DNA of 39,630 nt from Nitrospira sp. CR1.2 (GTDB lineage Bacteria; Nitrospirota; Nitrospiria; Nitrospirales; Nitrospiraceae): positions 1-39,630 of the forward strand of contig WIAG01000034.1 of the NCBI GenBank assembly GCA_014055495.1, read 5' to 3'. Positions 8,613-17,948 of this stretch are shown here, one piece after another (position 1 is the first letter of the stretch; every line of letters begins with the position of its first letter). Position numbers and translations under genes: made by a program. The notes under the pieces are model-generated. The model was given only the letters and a program-made list of their open reading frames with translations, was not told the origin of the DNA and ran no database searches.

Positions 8613-9396
8613 ATCAAACCACGATACGATTGATGGGCTATGCAGAAAATGATGCGGTGACCCATTCTTGTGCCCACGGTGACGAAATCATATCCTGAGA
8701 CCATCGCGTACGCCACATCTGCGTCACTACCGCCCCGGCATCAAAAAACGGGCAACAGGCCCGATCGGCCTGAGTCGAGCACATGCAGGATGGAGTGGCT
8801 TGAAGAGAGCAGGACGGACAATAAGCGGCACTGGCTAGTCGGGAAACAGGACGAACGGTTCATCCTGAACAGCTGCAAGACTCGCGGAGTTGCGGGTAAT
8901 CTTGCTGGAAGTAGTGGGCATTCCCCCGCGCATTCGAAGCGCAAGGTCGCACATGTACTGGTCCGGAACTGAAAACCTCTAGGGGTGCTGGCCTGGTGGT
9001 GTCCAGGACAGGAGGCTTCGCCTCAGGATCCGCCGGTTAAATCGAAGCGTGGTTTGGTGGAGGGCAACCGTTATGCCCATCGTTGGCAAAAGCTGTTTCG
9101 TTTAAAATTACGGGCGTTGCAGTTGCGATTTAGTTCTATTTGCTGCATTTGAGCGCCAAGGTCTCGCTTTAAAGTGGCCCCAGGAAACGAGTAAATCAAA
9201 TGATTTGCGTACCGGAACATTCCAAGCTAATCCATGGTTTTACAATGGCTTACAAGCACACTATCCAATATAGGACGCAAGCGATTATGAGTCGGGTGAG
9301 GGTGGCGAGTCGTCGGATCAAGGGTAACTGTGGATGAACAATTTACCGTTAAAAATCATGGGATTGACCTCGCCTGAAGATCACATCCTCGCTTCC
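8613..9396. other. Gene-free, decayed region
   Basis: About 780 bp with no supportable gene. Composition is more AT-rich in its right half (9080-9350) than in the flanking genes. Short open frames are present but show no recognisable motif or ribosome site. The region probably holds remnants of former genes in the toxin locus, consistent with the damaged copy immediately to its right. Confidence 0.45.
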
Positions 9397-9564
9397 CTAC
9401 CTGCATATGGCAAATTGATCTTCTGTTAGCAGGTTAAACCTTTTTATATGCCAGGCCCATAATTTATAGCCACTGGCTCGTCGAACGGTTCCTTGCCTGG
9501 CCTCAGTGGAAGCGATGACTCCTTGCACGCTGGGAGTATTGCGCCACCAATTTCCTTGGGGTTG
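9397..9564 (-). pseudogene. Decayed paralogue of the small membrane protein at 8304-8612
   Basis: Reading leftwards, this frame gives WWRNTPSVQG, then GVIAS, SGYKLWAWHIKRFN and LLTEDQFAICR before a stop at 9397-9399. It aligns without gaps over about 35 residues to the C-terminal half of the intact protein (TWTEKPPVNEG, SGYQLWIWLIK, LLTEDELAKY). An in-frame TGA lies 5' of the aligned part and no start codon is available. The second membrane helix is broken by charged residues (EARQGTVRRA). It is a truncated, degenerate copy. Confidence 0.6.
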
Positions 9565-9613
9565 TCCAGCTCACGCGCATCTCCATGCTCCTCAAACAAG
9601 TTTGAGATAGGTT

Positions 9614-9922
9614 CTAATCTCCATTAAACTTGAGATAGAGATGCACGTCATTCTGAGTTCGTTGTGCCAGTTCAATAATGCGCGCGACGAACTCTTTTGC
9701 CTCCTGTCCTTGTGTACGCTGTAGTAGTGTCTCCAGCTCTTCCAACAAGAACGGCATTTGGAGCCCATTAAAAACCGTCACCCCATATGGATCGATAAAT
9801 CGAAGGCATTGGGATGACTTGTCGGCATGCGATGGAAGCAATCTTGGGAGTATACTAGTGGGGTCATATATAGATTCCAACTTCTCGCCAGTCTCGTCTT
9901 CAAGATACACGTCGATTCCCAT
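9614..9922 (-). CDS. Probable immunity protein for the RHS toxin tip
   Basis: The 102-residue, acidic, soluble protein begins MGIDVYLEDETGEKLE and carries FIDPYGVTVFNGLQMPFLLE near its middle and VHLYLKFNGD at the end. It starts only 15 bp after the stop of the RHS gene on the same strand. That is where the cognate immunity gene of a polymorphic toxin sits, and size and charge fit. I recognise the general look of a conserved hypothetical family but not a named immunity family. The assignment rests on position, not on a known fold. Confidence 0.7.
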   Translation of the reverse strand: MGIDVYLEDETGEKLESIYDPTSILPRLLPSHADKSSQCLRFIDPYGVTVFNGLQMPFLLEELETLLQRTQGQEAKEFVARIIELAQRTQNDVHLYLKFNGD

Positions 9923-9937
9923 CGCGGCTCTCCTATT

Positions 9938-10576
9938 TTATGGCCTGTACGGTTTACCTGGAAAAGCGGTGATCAATCTCTCGAAGAGATCAGTTATCAC
10001 TGTATAAATCGAGGTGGCCTGTTGAGTATTGCGGTCTACTCCTATGGTTCTTCCAGCATCGACGATCCGTTCGAGTTTTCCCGTTTCTTGAACAGTAGGT
10101 GAAAGCGACTCCGATGCCTTGATAAGGCTCACAATGTCTTCTTCGGGAGAAAACTGACTTTTCTTCGCACTAAGTTTACCTTGGATAGTGTGATTTTCCC
10201 GGATATGGGTGAGCCCCTTACTCGTGATTCTAATTGAGGATCGTCCTCCCGCGCCGATGATCCCTCCAATACCTGGCACGAAGAGTTGGGCCTCATCTGG
10301 ATTCTGGTTCGGGACAAAAAATCCTATCGTAAAGATATTCTTGGAAACCGATGTGGTATCACTGCGGCTGAATAATGGATCTGCAACCCCTGGATTTGTT
10401 ACGGGCGGATTGACTGTCGGTCTATTTCTAGACATCCGACCACGGCTAGGCCATTTTGGAGATGAAGGCGGCGAGGTCGGATATAACGGATCATCTTGGA
10501 TCTGAACCTCTCTTACAGGAATCACATCTGGAACCTGGCATTCCGGTTTGGCTGCAATGTCGCCTACGCAATCTCC
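9938..10576 (-). other. Variable C-terminal toxin region of the RHS protein
   Basis: After the core-closing DPTG motif comes a Pro/Ser-rich linker, then a compact domain of about 105 residues. Its conserved-looking points are GLTHIRENHT, a FSPEEDIVSLIKAS helix, DAGRTIGVDR, SIYTVITD and the ending TAFPGKPYRP. The His pair, the IGVDR strand and the terminal T-AFPG recall small RNase toxins of the BECR (barnase/EndoU/colicin/RelE) group. That is resemblance only; I cannot name the family. Confidence 0.45.
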
Positions 10577-13500
10577 TGCCTGTCCGGTTGGGTCGGTATA
10601 GTTCAACGGGCTGTTCCGTACATATGCATACCGATTGAGGTCCTGCGGATTGAACGGATCAGGCACCACAGTATCGGGCGAAACGAATCGTCCTAACGCA
10701 GCCTCGTACTGTCGGGCCTTATAATTATAGAGAGTTGTGCTAGCATCAAGTTCCTGCCCCGTATACTTATACGGCACATCCACCGCCGGCGTGACCGGCG
10801 AACTGTTCGTGCGGGTCGCGCCGTAGGGAAAATAGGTGAGGTTCTGGGCCTTGGCGCCAGTCCCGTCCGTGATGACAGACGATGAGCCCAAATGGTCAGG
10901 GTGGTAATAGTGGACGCCACCGCCAGGCACAAGCGTCGCGACACGTTCTGATCCCGCGAAGATCATCCGCGAACAGCTCGTGTTTTCGCATTCATAGAGC
11001 TGGCTGATATAGCGAGTGGTCGTGGTTCCTACGATCTTCTTCACGCGTCCATTGTCACCGTCGTAGACAAACGTCGTCGTCTGACCGCCAATCGTGATCG
11101 TGAGCGGTTTGTTTTCGAGATTGTACGTGAACGACCGGCCCGCTCCGGCGGTCATGTTGCCGTTGGCGTCATACGTATAGCTGTTACTGCCTGCCGCGCT
11201 CACGGCATGCGGGCGCACACTGCTGGATCCGCTGGTGGGATAGGTGTACGTCCCCACCTGGGAATTGGCCGTCAAATTCCCGATTTCGTTGTAACTGTAG
11301 GTAATCGACGCCGTCGCCCCACCGGTGCCATAGGGCCCCTCGGCCTCGGTCAGCCGGTCCAGACTGTCGTAGGTCATGGCCTGATCCCCCGCCCCGCCCG
11401 CAACGGTGTGGTCGGCAATGGTGGTGAGGTTGCCATCCGCCGTATACGCATACTGCAGATCTTGATAGACCGTGCCGCTGTTGCTGTTGGTCACCAACGT
11501 GGCCCCCTGAAGGGTGACATTGCCCCATTGCGCCTCATGCATCGTCTCCACGGTCCATTTGACCGTGAGCGTCTGGTTTGCAGAGCCCGCCCGATAGGTC
11601 AAGGTATACACCCGTGCGATGCCATCGGAACTCCCGCCCGGATCGGTGACAGAGGTGTCCACATAGGCACTCGCGCTGCTGTCGCTCAACGTGGCTTCGA
11701 GTTTGCCTTGGGCGCCCCAGACGCCGACATAGACCTTGACGGTCCGTGAGGTCGTATCGGCCGGGACCGTGATCTGGAATCCCTTGTTCAGCCCATTGAT
11801 ATACAAACCTGTCGGCGAATTCGTAGCACTGGCCGTCGGTGTGCCATCCGTCCAGCTGTACCCATTCGGGTTAGTGTCGTAGCGTGCGGCGGTGCCTCCT
11901 CCGAGAGCCGAGTAGTTGCTGATCTGGGCGGTGATGCCGCTCTTGTGATTGAAGCTGCTGGCGGTGGTGAGACCCCAATGCGCCCAATCGGTGGTGCCTT
12001 CGGTCGAGAGGGTCACCGTGGCACTGGGCGTCGCGAGACTTCCGGCGAGGGCGCCACTGACCGACCCCGTGACCAGCGTGGCTCCTTGCAGGGACACGTT
12101 GCCCCACTGGGGATCATTCATGCCCGTCACCGTCCAGGTGAGCGTGAGCGTCTGATTGGGAGAGGCCGCCTGATAGGTCAATGTATAGACGCGGTTGGTC
12201 CCATCCCCACTGCCGGAATCGTTGAAGGACGTGTCCGTGTATCCTGCCGCGCTCTGATCGCTCAGAGTCGCTTCGAATTTTGCCTGTGCGCCCCATCCGC
12301 CCAGGTAGAGCTTCACCGTGCGCGGGGTTGTGTCGGCGGGGACCGTGAGCTGGAAGCCCTTGTTGAGCCCCACGATGTAGACACCGGTCGGGCTATTCGT
12401 CGCACTGGACGTGGGGGTTCCACCCGTCCACGTATAGCTTGTGGGATTATCGTCAAAGCGTTGGGCCGTGCCGCCTCCCACCGCCGAGAACGTGCTGATC
12501 TGCGCCGTCACGCCACTCTTGTGGTTGAAGCTAGACGCAGTGGTCAGACCCCAATGGGCCCAATCCGTCGTGCCTTCGGTGGACAGGTTGACGGACGTGC
12601 CCGGAGCCGCCGCGCTGGCCGTGAGCACCCCCGCCGGTCCGGCCGTCTTCAGGGTACAGAGGCGGAAATTCTGTTGGGAACAGACCGTGTTGGTGGTCTG
12701 GGCGTAGGTCTTCGTGGTCGTCACGCCATTGCCATAGCGCGTGAGGCCGGCCTGGCCCAAGGCGTTGTACTGGCTGTATTGAATATAGGTCGTGGTGCTA
12801 TCAAAGACCTTGTCCAACAGTGGCCCGTTGTAGGCATAACTCATCACGGTCGTCGGGCTGCCGGGATAGGTCACGGTGAGGAGGCGGCCCAGACCGTCAT
12901 AGGTACTCTGCGTGGTATAGGTCGTCCCATCCAAGGTCTTGTCCGTCTGCGTGATCCGTCCGAGGGCATCGTAGCGAAAGACCACTGTACCGGACGCATC
13001 GACGACTTGCTGGAGACGGCCATTGCGATTGTAGGTGCCACCATCGTAGGTGTAGACGACATCCCCAGCGCCGGGGGATTTTTGCGTGGTGAAATCCTTC
13101 TGCGTGCGCCGGTTGAGGGCGTCATAGCGAAACCAGAGCAGCTGACTCTTCGCATCCGTCTGCTTCGTCAGATTGCCGACGGCATCGTAGAGATAACTCC
13201 AGTCCCCCATGTCCGGATCATGCATGGCCGTCTTGCGGCTCAGCGTGTCATAGGTCATGGTCGTCACATTGCCCTTGGCATCGGTCACCGACAGCAGGTT
13301 GCCCAGCGTGTCGTATTGATAGGTCGTCGTGGCATAGGGCGTGCCGACCGTGGTGTCACAGGTGCTGGTGGTCCCCTGATACTCATCGACGCGGACCGTC
13401 CGGCCGTAGGCATCCTTCGTGTCCCGCTTCCGGTGATTGGCCGTATCGATGGAGACGGTCACCCAGGCGCTGGTACAGGCCAAGCTCCGGGTACCGTCCG

Positions 13501-16500
13501 GCAGATCCAGGCGTGTCAGCCGCCCCAACGCATCGTATTGCAGCGTGGACCACCGCCCCGTGACGGATTCGACCGTCTTGAAATAAGGCAGGCTCCGTTT
13601 GCGCACCGCGCCCCGATTGTCATACTGGACTTCGGTGACAATGGTCGTGTTGTCCGGCCCGCTGGACTCTGTCTTGACTGAGCGCCCGAGGCCATCGAAG
13701 TAGTTTGCGCTGGTCAAGGCGGTCGTCACGCCTGCCCCTGAGCTGCTGCTGAACACATGCTGGGTTCCGACGGAAAACCCGGAGCCATAGTTGTAGGTGG
13801 TCGTGGTCACCAGCCCATCCGGCGCTGTGGTCTTCGTCAAGCGGCTCAACGGGTCATATTCATAGGCCGTCGTCTGGCTGTTCGCGTCCGTGACACTCTT
13901 GACCTGCCCGAAAACCCCATTCGTCAGGCCTTGGCCGCCTATGCCATAGTACTGCGTCGTCGTAACCTGACTCAGCGCATTGGTCGCCGTGGTGGGAAAG
14001 GTATTGGTGGCGTCATGGGCCACCGTGCTGGTGTTGCCGTTCGCATCGCGGGTGCATACCAGATTGCCGTAAGCATCATAGGCCACCCGGGTTTCAGGGT
14101 TCGTCCCGCCGTTGAGCCACCGCACGGTACGCGTGAGATGCCCCTTGGTGGGCGTCTGATTGGTCGAGGCGGTGGTACAGCTCGTCGTGCCGTCATAATA
14201 GAACGTGGACTGGGCCACCTGCGGACTGAGCCCGATGCCTTGATAGACCGTTTCGCTGGTCGGAAAGCCCAACAGCCAGTCCGTCGTATTGTTGCCAAAC
14301 GTCCGCACCACCGTCCGGTCATCGCTGGTCGTGCTCAAATCGCCGGATTGATCTTCTCGCAGGACATTGCCATACGCGTCATAGTCGGCATAGACCGTCC
14401 TCGTCTGCTTCGCACCGTTATCGAGCGAGGCGTCTGCCTGACCCACCGGCGTAAAGTAGGGAGCGGCGCTGTCGCTATCGGCCACATAGGCCGTGGTCGT
14501 ATTCGAAAAGATATATCCGGCGGCATCGGTGACCTTGACGCGATAGGGCAAGCCTTTGGTGTAGCCCACCGCGACGTTCGGGTTGTTGGTGTCCACGGCC
14601 ACATCATTGCCTTGGTGGAACCAGGTTTCGGTTATGGCTTGTTCGCCGCTCGGACCGGTCGGACCGGTTACCTTGACGTAGTTGAAGCCTCGCAAATCAC
14701 GCTCGGCAATCTGATAGAACCCGCCGCTATACAGGTAGGAGGTGACGGACGAAGTCCCGCTACAGGACGACCCATTCCAGTTGTCGCAGGTCGTGAGCGA
14801 GGACACCGTCGCCAGCGGGATGGGGAGCTGCGTGTTCGTATACTGGGTGGAATAGGTATAGGCAATCGTCGTCGCGCCACCCAGGCCGTTGGTGACAGAG
14901 GTTAGCAGGAACTTGCCGGAGCCACTCGGCGCCACCCGCAGATTATTGTTATCCGATTGAATATAGGTAAAATCGGCTTTGCCGTCGCCCGTGACATCGA
15001 TATAGGAAAAGCTGGGTTGGCAGGTCGGCGGGCCCACGCAGGAGATACCCGCCCCACGGGTGCCCCAGAGGGCGTCGGGATTGTAGTCCGCCCCGTTGGA
15101 GACCACGACGCGCAGCTCCGTGGAATTGTCGCGGTTGTAGACGAAGTCTGATTTGCCATCGCCATTCGTATCAAAATAGCCAAAGGCCGGCTGGCAATTG
15201 CTGGACCCAGCACAGGCCACGCCATAATCCTTGTCACCCCAATCTGTATCAGTCTCGAATCCGCTGCCGGTTGAGAGGAGGACACGGAACTGGTTGGCAT
15301 CGACCCGGTGATAGATAAAATCCGCTTTGCCGTCCCCGTTCCCATCGAAGAATCCGAACGCGGGCACGCAATTCGACGCGCCGGCACAGCCGATCCCATA
15401 GGCCCGAGCGCCCCAGGCCGTGTCGGTGGCAAAGGCCGTCCCGGTGGACAGCAGGGCACGGAATTCCGTCGTCCCCGTGCGCTCGTAGACAATATCCGTG
15501 CGCCCGTCCCCATTGAGGTCCACAAAGCTAAAACTGGGCTGGCAATTGGTCGCTCCGATGCAGGCAATGCCGTAAGCCTTGGTTCCCCAGGCTGTATCCG
15601 TCCCAAAGCTGGTGCCGGTGGACAGGAGGACGCGCCATTCATCGGCATCCGATCGATGATAGACAAAGTCTACCTTGCCGTCCCCGTTCGCATCCGTCCA
15701 GGCAAAGCCGGGTCGGCAATTGGAGGAACCCAGACAGGCCACGCCGTAGCTCTTCGAGCCCCACGCCGTATCGGTCCCGAAGCCGGTGCCGGTGGACAGC
15801 AGCACGCGGAATTCGTCCACATCCGTCCGCTGGTAGATGAAGTCGGCTTTCCCGTCTCCGTTCACGTCCGCGAAGGTAAAGTTCGGGAGGCAATTCGACG
15901 CGCCCGTACAGGCCACGCCATAGGCCCGCGATCCCCAGGCCGCATCGGTCCCAAAACTCGTACCGGACGAGAGGAGGACGCGAAACTCGGTGACATCGGT
16001 CCGTTCATAGACCACATCGGCCCGGCCATCGCCGTTCACATCGGCAAAACTCACTGCCGGGCGGCAATTCGGGGTCCCAATGCAATTAATCCCATAACTT
16101 CTGGTTCCCCAGACGCTGTCCTCCCCTAACGCCATGGTTTCGGATTCATACCCCAGGGTCACCGGAGGCAAGGCGGTGCCACTGGTGATGGCGTAGGAGC
16201 CATTGAAGACCGCATCACTCCCAAACTGCTGGATTGACGCCAAGAGGGACCGTCCGGTGGTCTGGCTACTGGTGTAGCTGACCTGGTAGGCGCGCACCCG
16301 TGCGCTGTTGGCCTGCACATCAATCGATTTGAGCCGCTTCGCGGTCACGACCTTGAAGTTCGGCACATACAGCGCTTGCGTATCGGGGCGGGCTTCGAGA
16401 TGAAAAGTCACCACATTGGTCGGCGTGGTGCTTCCGTTGCCCGTATACGCAATCTCGCTCAAGTACATCTGGCTTTGATCTTTGGTGTAGGTGACGGTCA

Positions 16501-17101
16501 GATAGTTGCCGTCCCGATCTTCCACGCGATCCAGGCCCCATTTAAAAATACGGGCCGCATCAGCCGGGTCAACAACGCGCGAGCCTGCCGTCTGCCCGAA
16601 TGAGTAGGTCGTGCCGGACTTGTCTGTCGCCACAAAATAGGTCTGTCCATCCCCGGCGGTGAGTCGCTGGACTCGCACAAAGGGACCTTCGATTTTCAGC
16701 CGGTACTCCGTACTGGGGGCCGGTGACGGCGCGGGCACCAGATCCCCAGCGATGCCGTTCACGCCCAGGGTATAGTCGTGGGCGGCGTAGTCCACACCAA
16801 AGCGGGTTTGCCGTTCTACGGCGCCCAGGCCCAGCTTCCAGCCCATCCCGACCCAATCGTTGCCGCCACTGCTCTCATAGGTCAGGGCGAGCGAGGGTTG
16901 CATCCCATGGCGCCCCGGTGGCACGAGGAGCGGGACACTCGTCGTCAGCACGCCGGTGAACAGATCGGGTTGGACCGAGGCGCTGATGCCCTGGACCGGC
17001 TCAACCGTATCCGTTTCCTTCGCCTCAACACTAGGAAGGAAGCCTCCGAGAATTCCGCAGAGAATGATGACGCTTATCCATCGAGATAGACAAAGCCACA
17101 T
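9938..17101 (-). CDS. Giant secreted SpvB/VCBS/RHS-repeat polymorphic toxin
   Basis: The start at 17101 is favoured by AGGAGG 8 bases upstream and gives 2387 residues with an immediate signal peptide (about 1-27, ending SVEA). An SpvB/TcaC-like domain follows (ISASVQPDLFTGVLTTSVPL, LALTYES). Seven 58-residue calcium-type repeats come next, then many YD/RHS repeats (for example YDALGRI, YDGLGRL). Two 192-residue tandem domains interrupt the RHS stretch. The RHS core ends with YHPDHLGSS, YTGQELD and LNRYAYVRNSPLNYTDPTG. The last ~215 residues are unlike the core and include the toxin-like tip. The layout resembles fused TcB-TcC components of ABC toxins, in which the RHS shell encloses the C-terminal toxin. 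Secretion route and target cells are not evident. Confidence 0.92.
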   Translation of the reverse strand: MWLCLSRWISVIILCGILGGFLPSVEAKETDTVEPVQGISASVQPDLFTGVLTTSVPLLVPPGRHGMQPSLALTYESSGGNDWVGMGWKLGLGAVERQTRFGVDYAAHDYTLGVNGIAGDLVPAPSPAPSTEYRLKIEGPFVRVQRLTAGDGQTYFVATDKSGTTYSFGQTAGSRVVDPADAARIFKWGLDRVEDRDGNYLTVTYTKDQSQMYLSEIAYTGNGSTTPTNVVTFHLEARPDTQALYVPNFKVVTAKRLKSIDVQANSARVRAYQVSYTSSQTTGRSLLASIQQFGSDAVFNGSYAITSGTALPPVTLGYESETMALGEDSVWGTRSYGINCIGTPNCRPAVSFADVNGDGRADVVYERTDVTEFRVLLSSGTSFGTDAAWGSRAYGVACTGASNCLPNFTFADVNGDGKADFIYQRTDVDEFRVLLSTGTGFGTDTAWGSKSYGVACLGSSNCRPGFAWTDANGDGKVDFVYHRSDADEWRVLLSTGTSFGTDTAWGTKAYGIACIGATNCQPSFSFVDLNGDGRTDIVYERTGTTEFRALLSTGTAFATDTAWGARAYGIGCAGASNCVPAFGFFDGNGDGKADFIYHRVDANQFRVLLSTGSGFETDTDWGDKDYGVACAGSSNCQPAFGYFDTNGDGKSDFVYNRDNSTELRVVVSNGADYNPDALWGTRGAGISCVGPPTCQPSFSYIDVTGDGKADFTYIQSDNNNLRVAPSGSGKFLLTSVTNGLGGATTIAYTYSTQYTNTQLPIPLATVSSLTTCDNWNGSSCSGTSSVTSYLYSGGFYQIAERDLRGFNYVKVTGPTGPSGEQAITETWFHQGNDVAVDTNNPNVAVGYTKGLPYRVKVTDAAGYIFSNTTTAYVADSDSAAPYFTPVGQADASLDNGAKQTRTVYADYDAYGNVLREDQSGDLSTTSDDRTVVRTFGNNTTDWLLGFPTSETVYQGIGLSPQVAQSTFYYDGTTSCTTASTNQTPTKGHLTRTVRWLNGGTNPETRVAYDAYGNLVCTRDANGNTSTVAHDATNTFPTTATNALSQVTTTQYYGIGGQGLTNGVFGQVKSVTDANSQTTAYEYDPLSRLTKTTAPDGLVTTTTYNYGSGFSVGTQHVFSSSSGAGVTTALTSANYFDGLGRSVKTESSGPDNTTIVTEVQYDNRGAVRKRSLPYFKTVESVTGRWSTLQYDALGRLTRLDLPDGTRSLACTSAWVTVSIDTANHRKRDTKDAYGRTVRVDEYQGTTSTCDTTVGTPYATTTYQYDTLGNLLSVTDAKGNVTTMTYDTLSRKTAMHDPDMGDWSYLYDAVGNLTKQTDAKSQLLWFRYDALNRRTQKDFTTQKSPGAGDVVYTYDGGTYNRNGRLQQVVDASGTVVFRYDALGRITQTDKTLDGTTYTTQSTYDGLGRLLTVTYPGSPTTVMSYAYNGPLLDKVFDSTTTYIQYSQYNALGQAGLTRYGNGVTTTKTYAQTTNTVCSQQNFRLCTLKTAGPAGVLTASAAAPGTSVNLSTEGTTDWAHWGLTTASSFNHKSGVTAQISTFSAVGGGTAQRFDDNPTSYTWTGGTPTSSATNSPTGVYIVGLNKGFQLTVPADTTPRTVKLYLGGWGAQAKFEATLSDQSAAGYTDTSFNDSGSGDGTNRVYTLTYQAASPNQTLTLTWTVTGMNDPQWGNVSLQGATLVTGSVSGALAGSLATPSATVTLSTEGTTDWAHWGLTTASSFNHKSGITAQISNYSALGGGTAARYDTNPNGYSWTDGTPTASATNSPTGLYINGLNKGFQITVPADTTSRTVKVYVGVWGAQGKLEATLSDSSASAYVDTSVTDPGGSSDGIARVYTLTYRAGSANQTLTVKWTVETMHEAQWGNVTLQGATLVTNSNSGTVYQDLQYAYTADGNLTTIADHTVAGGAGDQAMTYDSLDRLTEAEGPYGTGGATASITYSYNEIGNLTANSQVGTYTYPTSGSSSVRPHAVSAAGSNSYTYDANGNMTAGAGRSFTYNLENKPLTITIGGQTTTFVYDGDNGRVKKIVGTTTTRYISQLYECENTSCSRMIFAGSERVATLVPGGGVHYYHPDHLGSSSVITDGTGAKAQNLTYFPYGATRTNSSPVTPAVDVPYKYTGQELDASTTLYNYKARQYEAALGRFVSPDTVVPDPFNPQDLNRYAYVRNSPLNYTDPTGQAGDCVGDIAAKPECQVPDVIPVREVQIQDDPLYPTSPPSSPKWPSRGRMSRNRPTVNPPVTNPGVADPLFSRSDTTSVSKNIFTIGFFVPNQNPDEAQLFVPGIGGIIGAGGRSSIRITSKGLTHIRENHTIQGKLSAKKSQFSPEEDIVSLIKASESLSPTVQETGKLERIVDAGRTIGVDRNTQQATSIYTVITDLFERLITAFPGKPYRP
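11492..12643 (-). repeat. Two tandem 192-residue domains inside the RHS protein
   Basis: The two copies, 576 bp each, share TEGTTDWAHWGLTTASSFNH, NSPTGVYI/NSPTGLYI, GLNKGF, TVPADTT, RTVK, EATLSD, YTLTY, QWGN and LQGATLV. Copy offset was measured from matching anchors at 11975 and 12551. The text suggests a beta-sandwich, carbohydrate-binding-like domain. Protein identity is high but DNA differs at many third positions, so the duplication is not very recent. Confidence 0.8.
14922..16112 (-). repeat. Seven 58-residue VCBS/FG-GAP-type repeats with a Cys pair
   Basis: Units of about 174 bp encode W-G-x-x-x-x-G, then C-x5-C, then D-x-NGDGK-x-D and FRVLLSTG. All seven keep the Cys pair (CIGTPNC, CTGASNC, CLGSSNC, CIGATNC, CAGASNC, CAGSSNC, CVGPPTC). 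The aspartate loop is a calcium-binding pattern of integrin-like repeats. Cys pairs suggest one disulfide per unit in an exported protein. Confidence 0.85.
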
Positions 17102-17426
17102 TTGAGAGGTCCTCCTGACGGTTGCATTATTCCGAAGACACTGCGACTGTTCCACACTCATGAGATGAACGAGTCTTCGCTCAATCGTTGTTACCATCAA
17201 TAACTACGTATTAATTGGTACGCGCCTAGCAATTATTACCACTTTAAGTCTGCAACGCATTACAGGTACTTCTCCTAGTAGCTTGTGTTGAGACCGATGA
17301 ATCCCACCTGCGCGGATACGTTCCTCAGCCAGGCGCTTCTTTTCTTGACTTTACGGCCGCATCCAATGCCAAACGACTCTTACAATTTTCGACTCCGCTG
17401 ACCGCGTTTTGCGTCCACTCTATCCA

Positions 17427-17446
17427 TACCAGACGTTACCAGACGT
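17427..17446. repeat. Tandem 10-bp direct repeat
   Basis: TACCAGACGT occurs twice with no gap, about 325 bp upstream of the RHS start. One-helical-turn spacing suits side-by-side binding of a regulator, but two copies can also arise by chance slippage. Confidence 0.35.
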
Positions 17447-17889
17447 TCTTAGCGCGATGATCCTCACCATTCCGCGCTGTTACAGAGCAGGGTTTGGTCG
17501 CATTTATTTTGCAGAAGTCTAAGAAGGCCCTGGTAATCAGATCCAGAAATAAGCACAGAAAACAATTGTTTATCAGTACATATAGGGCCGTCCGGCTCTA
17601 CACAAAACTTATTTGGCCCTAGGGATAATTTCCACCCCATTTCCGTACAAATTCCGTCTCCTCACTGCCTGCTTACGTAGTTAAACGTGGACAAATTGGA
17701 GACGAGGAACCCTGAATCCTTGCCCAATTGGCGGATCAGTCCGGTCGTGTGCCCGAGGGCTCACAGCGCGGGATTTATGAAACTGATGATATTGGGAAGC
17801 CATGAGGCCCGTTAACTTGCTCGGCCGCAAATCCTTCTTATTTGTAGTTGCTCTCTGCCTCGCTCCCGCTGCGACCTCCAGGCCCCTAC

Positions 17890-17916
17890 TGTCCCCCAAT
17901 GTCCCCTAGTGTCCCC
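17890..17916. repeat. Three iteron-like TGTCCCC repeats, 10-bp spacing
   Basis: TGTCCCC occurs at 17890-17896, 17900-17906 and 17910-17916, exactly one helical turn apart and about 80 bp before the first gene of the phage-like element. The spacing suits cooperative binding of a replication or regulatory protein on one DNA face. Function is inferred. Confidence 0.5.
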
Positions 17917-17948
17917 GAACAGACTCTTTCACCACGCACGCGCCGTTG

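Noticed and set aside
9041..9145. Rightward frame reading GNRYAHRWQKLFRLKLRALQ in the gene-free region
   Set aside because: It reads like protein but has no start, no ribosome site and no recognised family; perhaps a remnant of a lost gene, too weak to call.
11945..14905. Long rightward open frames (578 and 382 residues) across this region
   Set aside because: They lie antisense to the RHS gene, are rich in Arg/Gly/Ile of repetitive pattern and mirror its repeats; they are by-products of GC-rich coding sequence.
14922..16112. Regularly spaced ~174-bp repeats that might suggest a tandem array or CRISPR
   Set aside because: Spacing is far too long, the units are in frame and encode protein repeats with conserved Cys and Asp residues.
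17681..17899. Leftward 72-residue open frame before the phage-like element
   Set aside because: No motif and composition typical of random translation.
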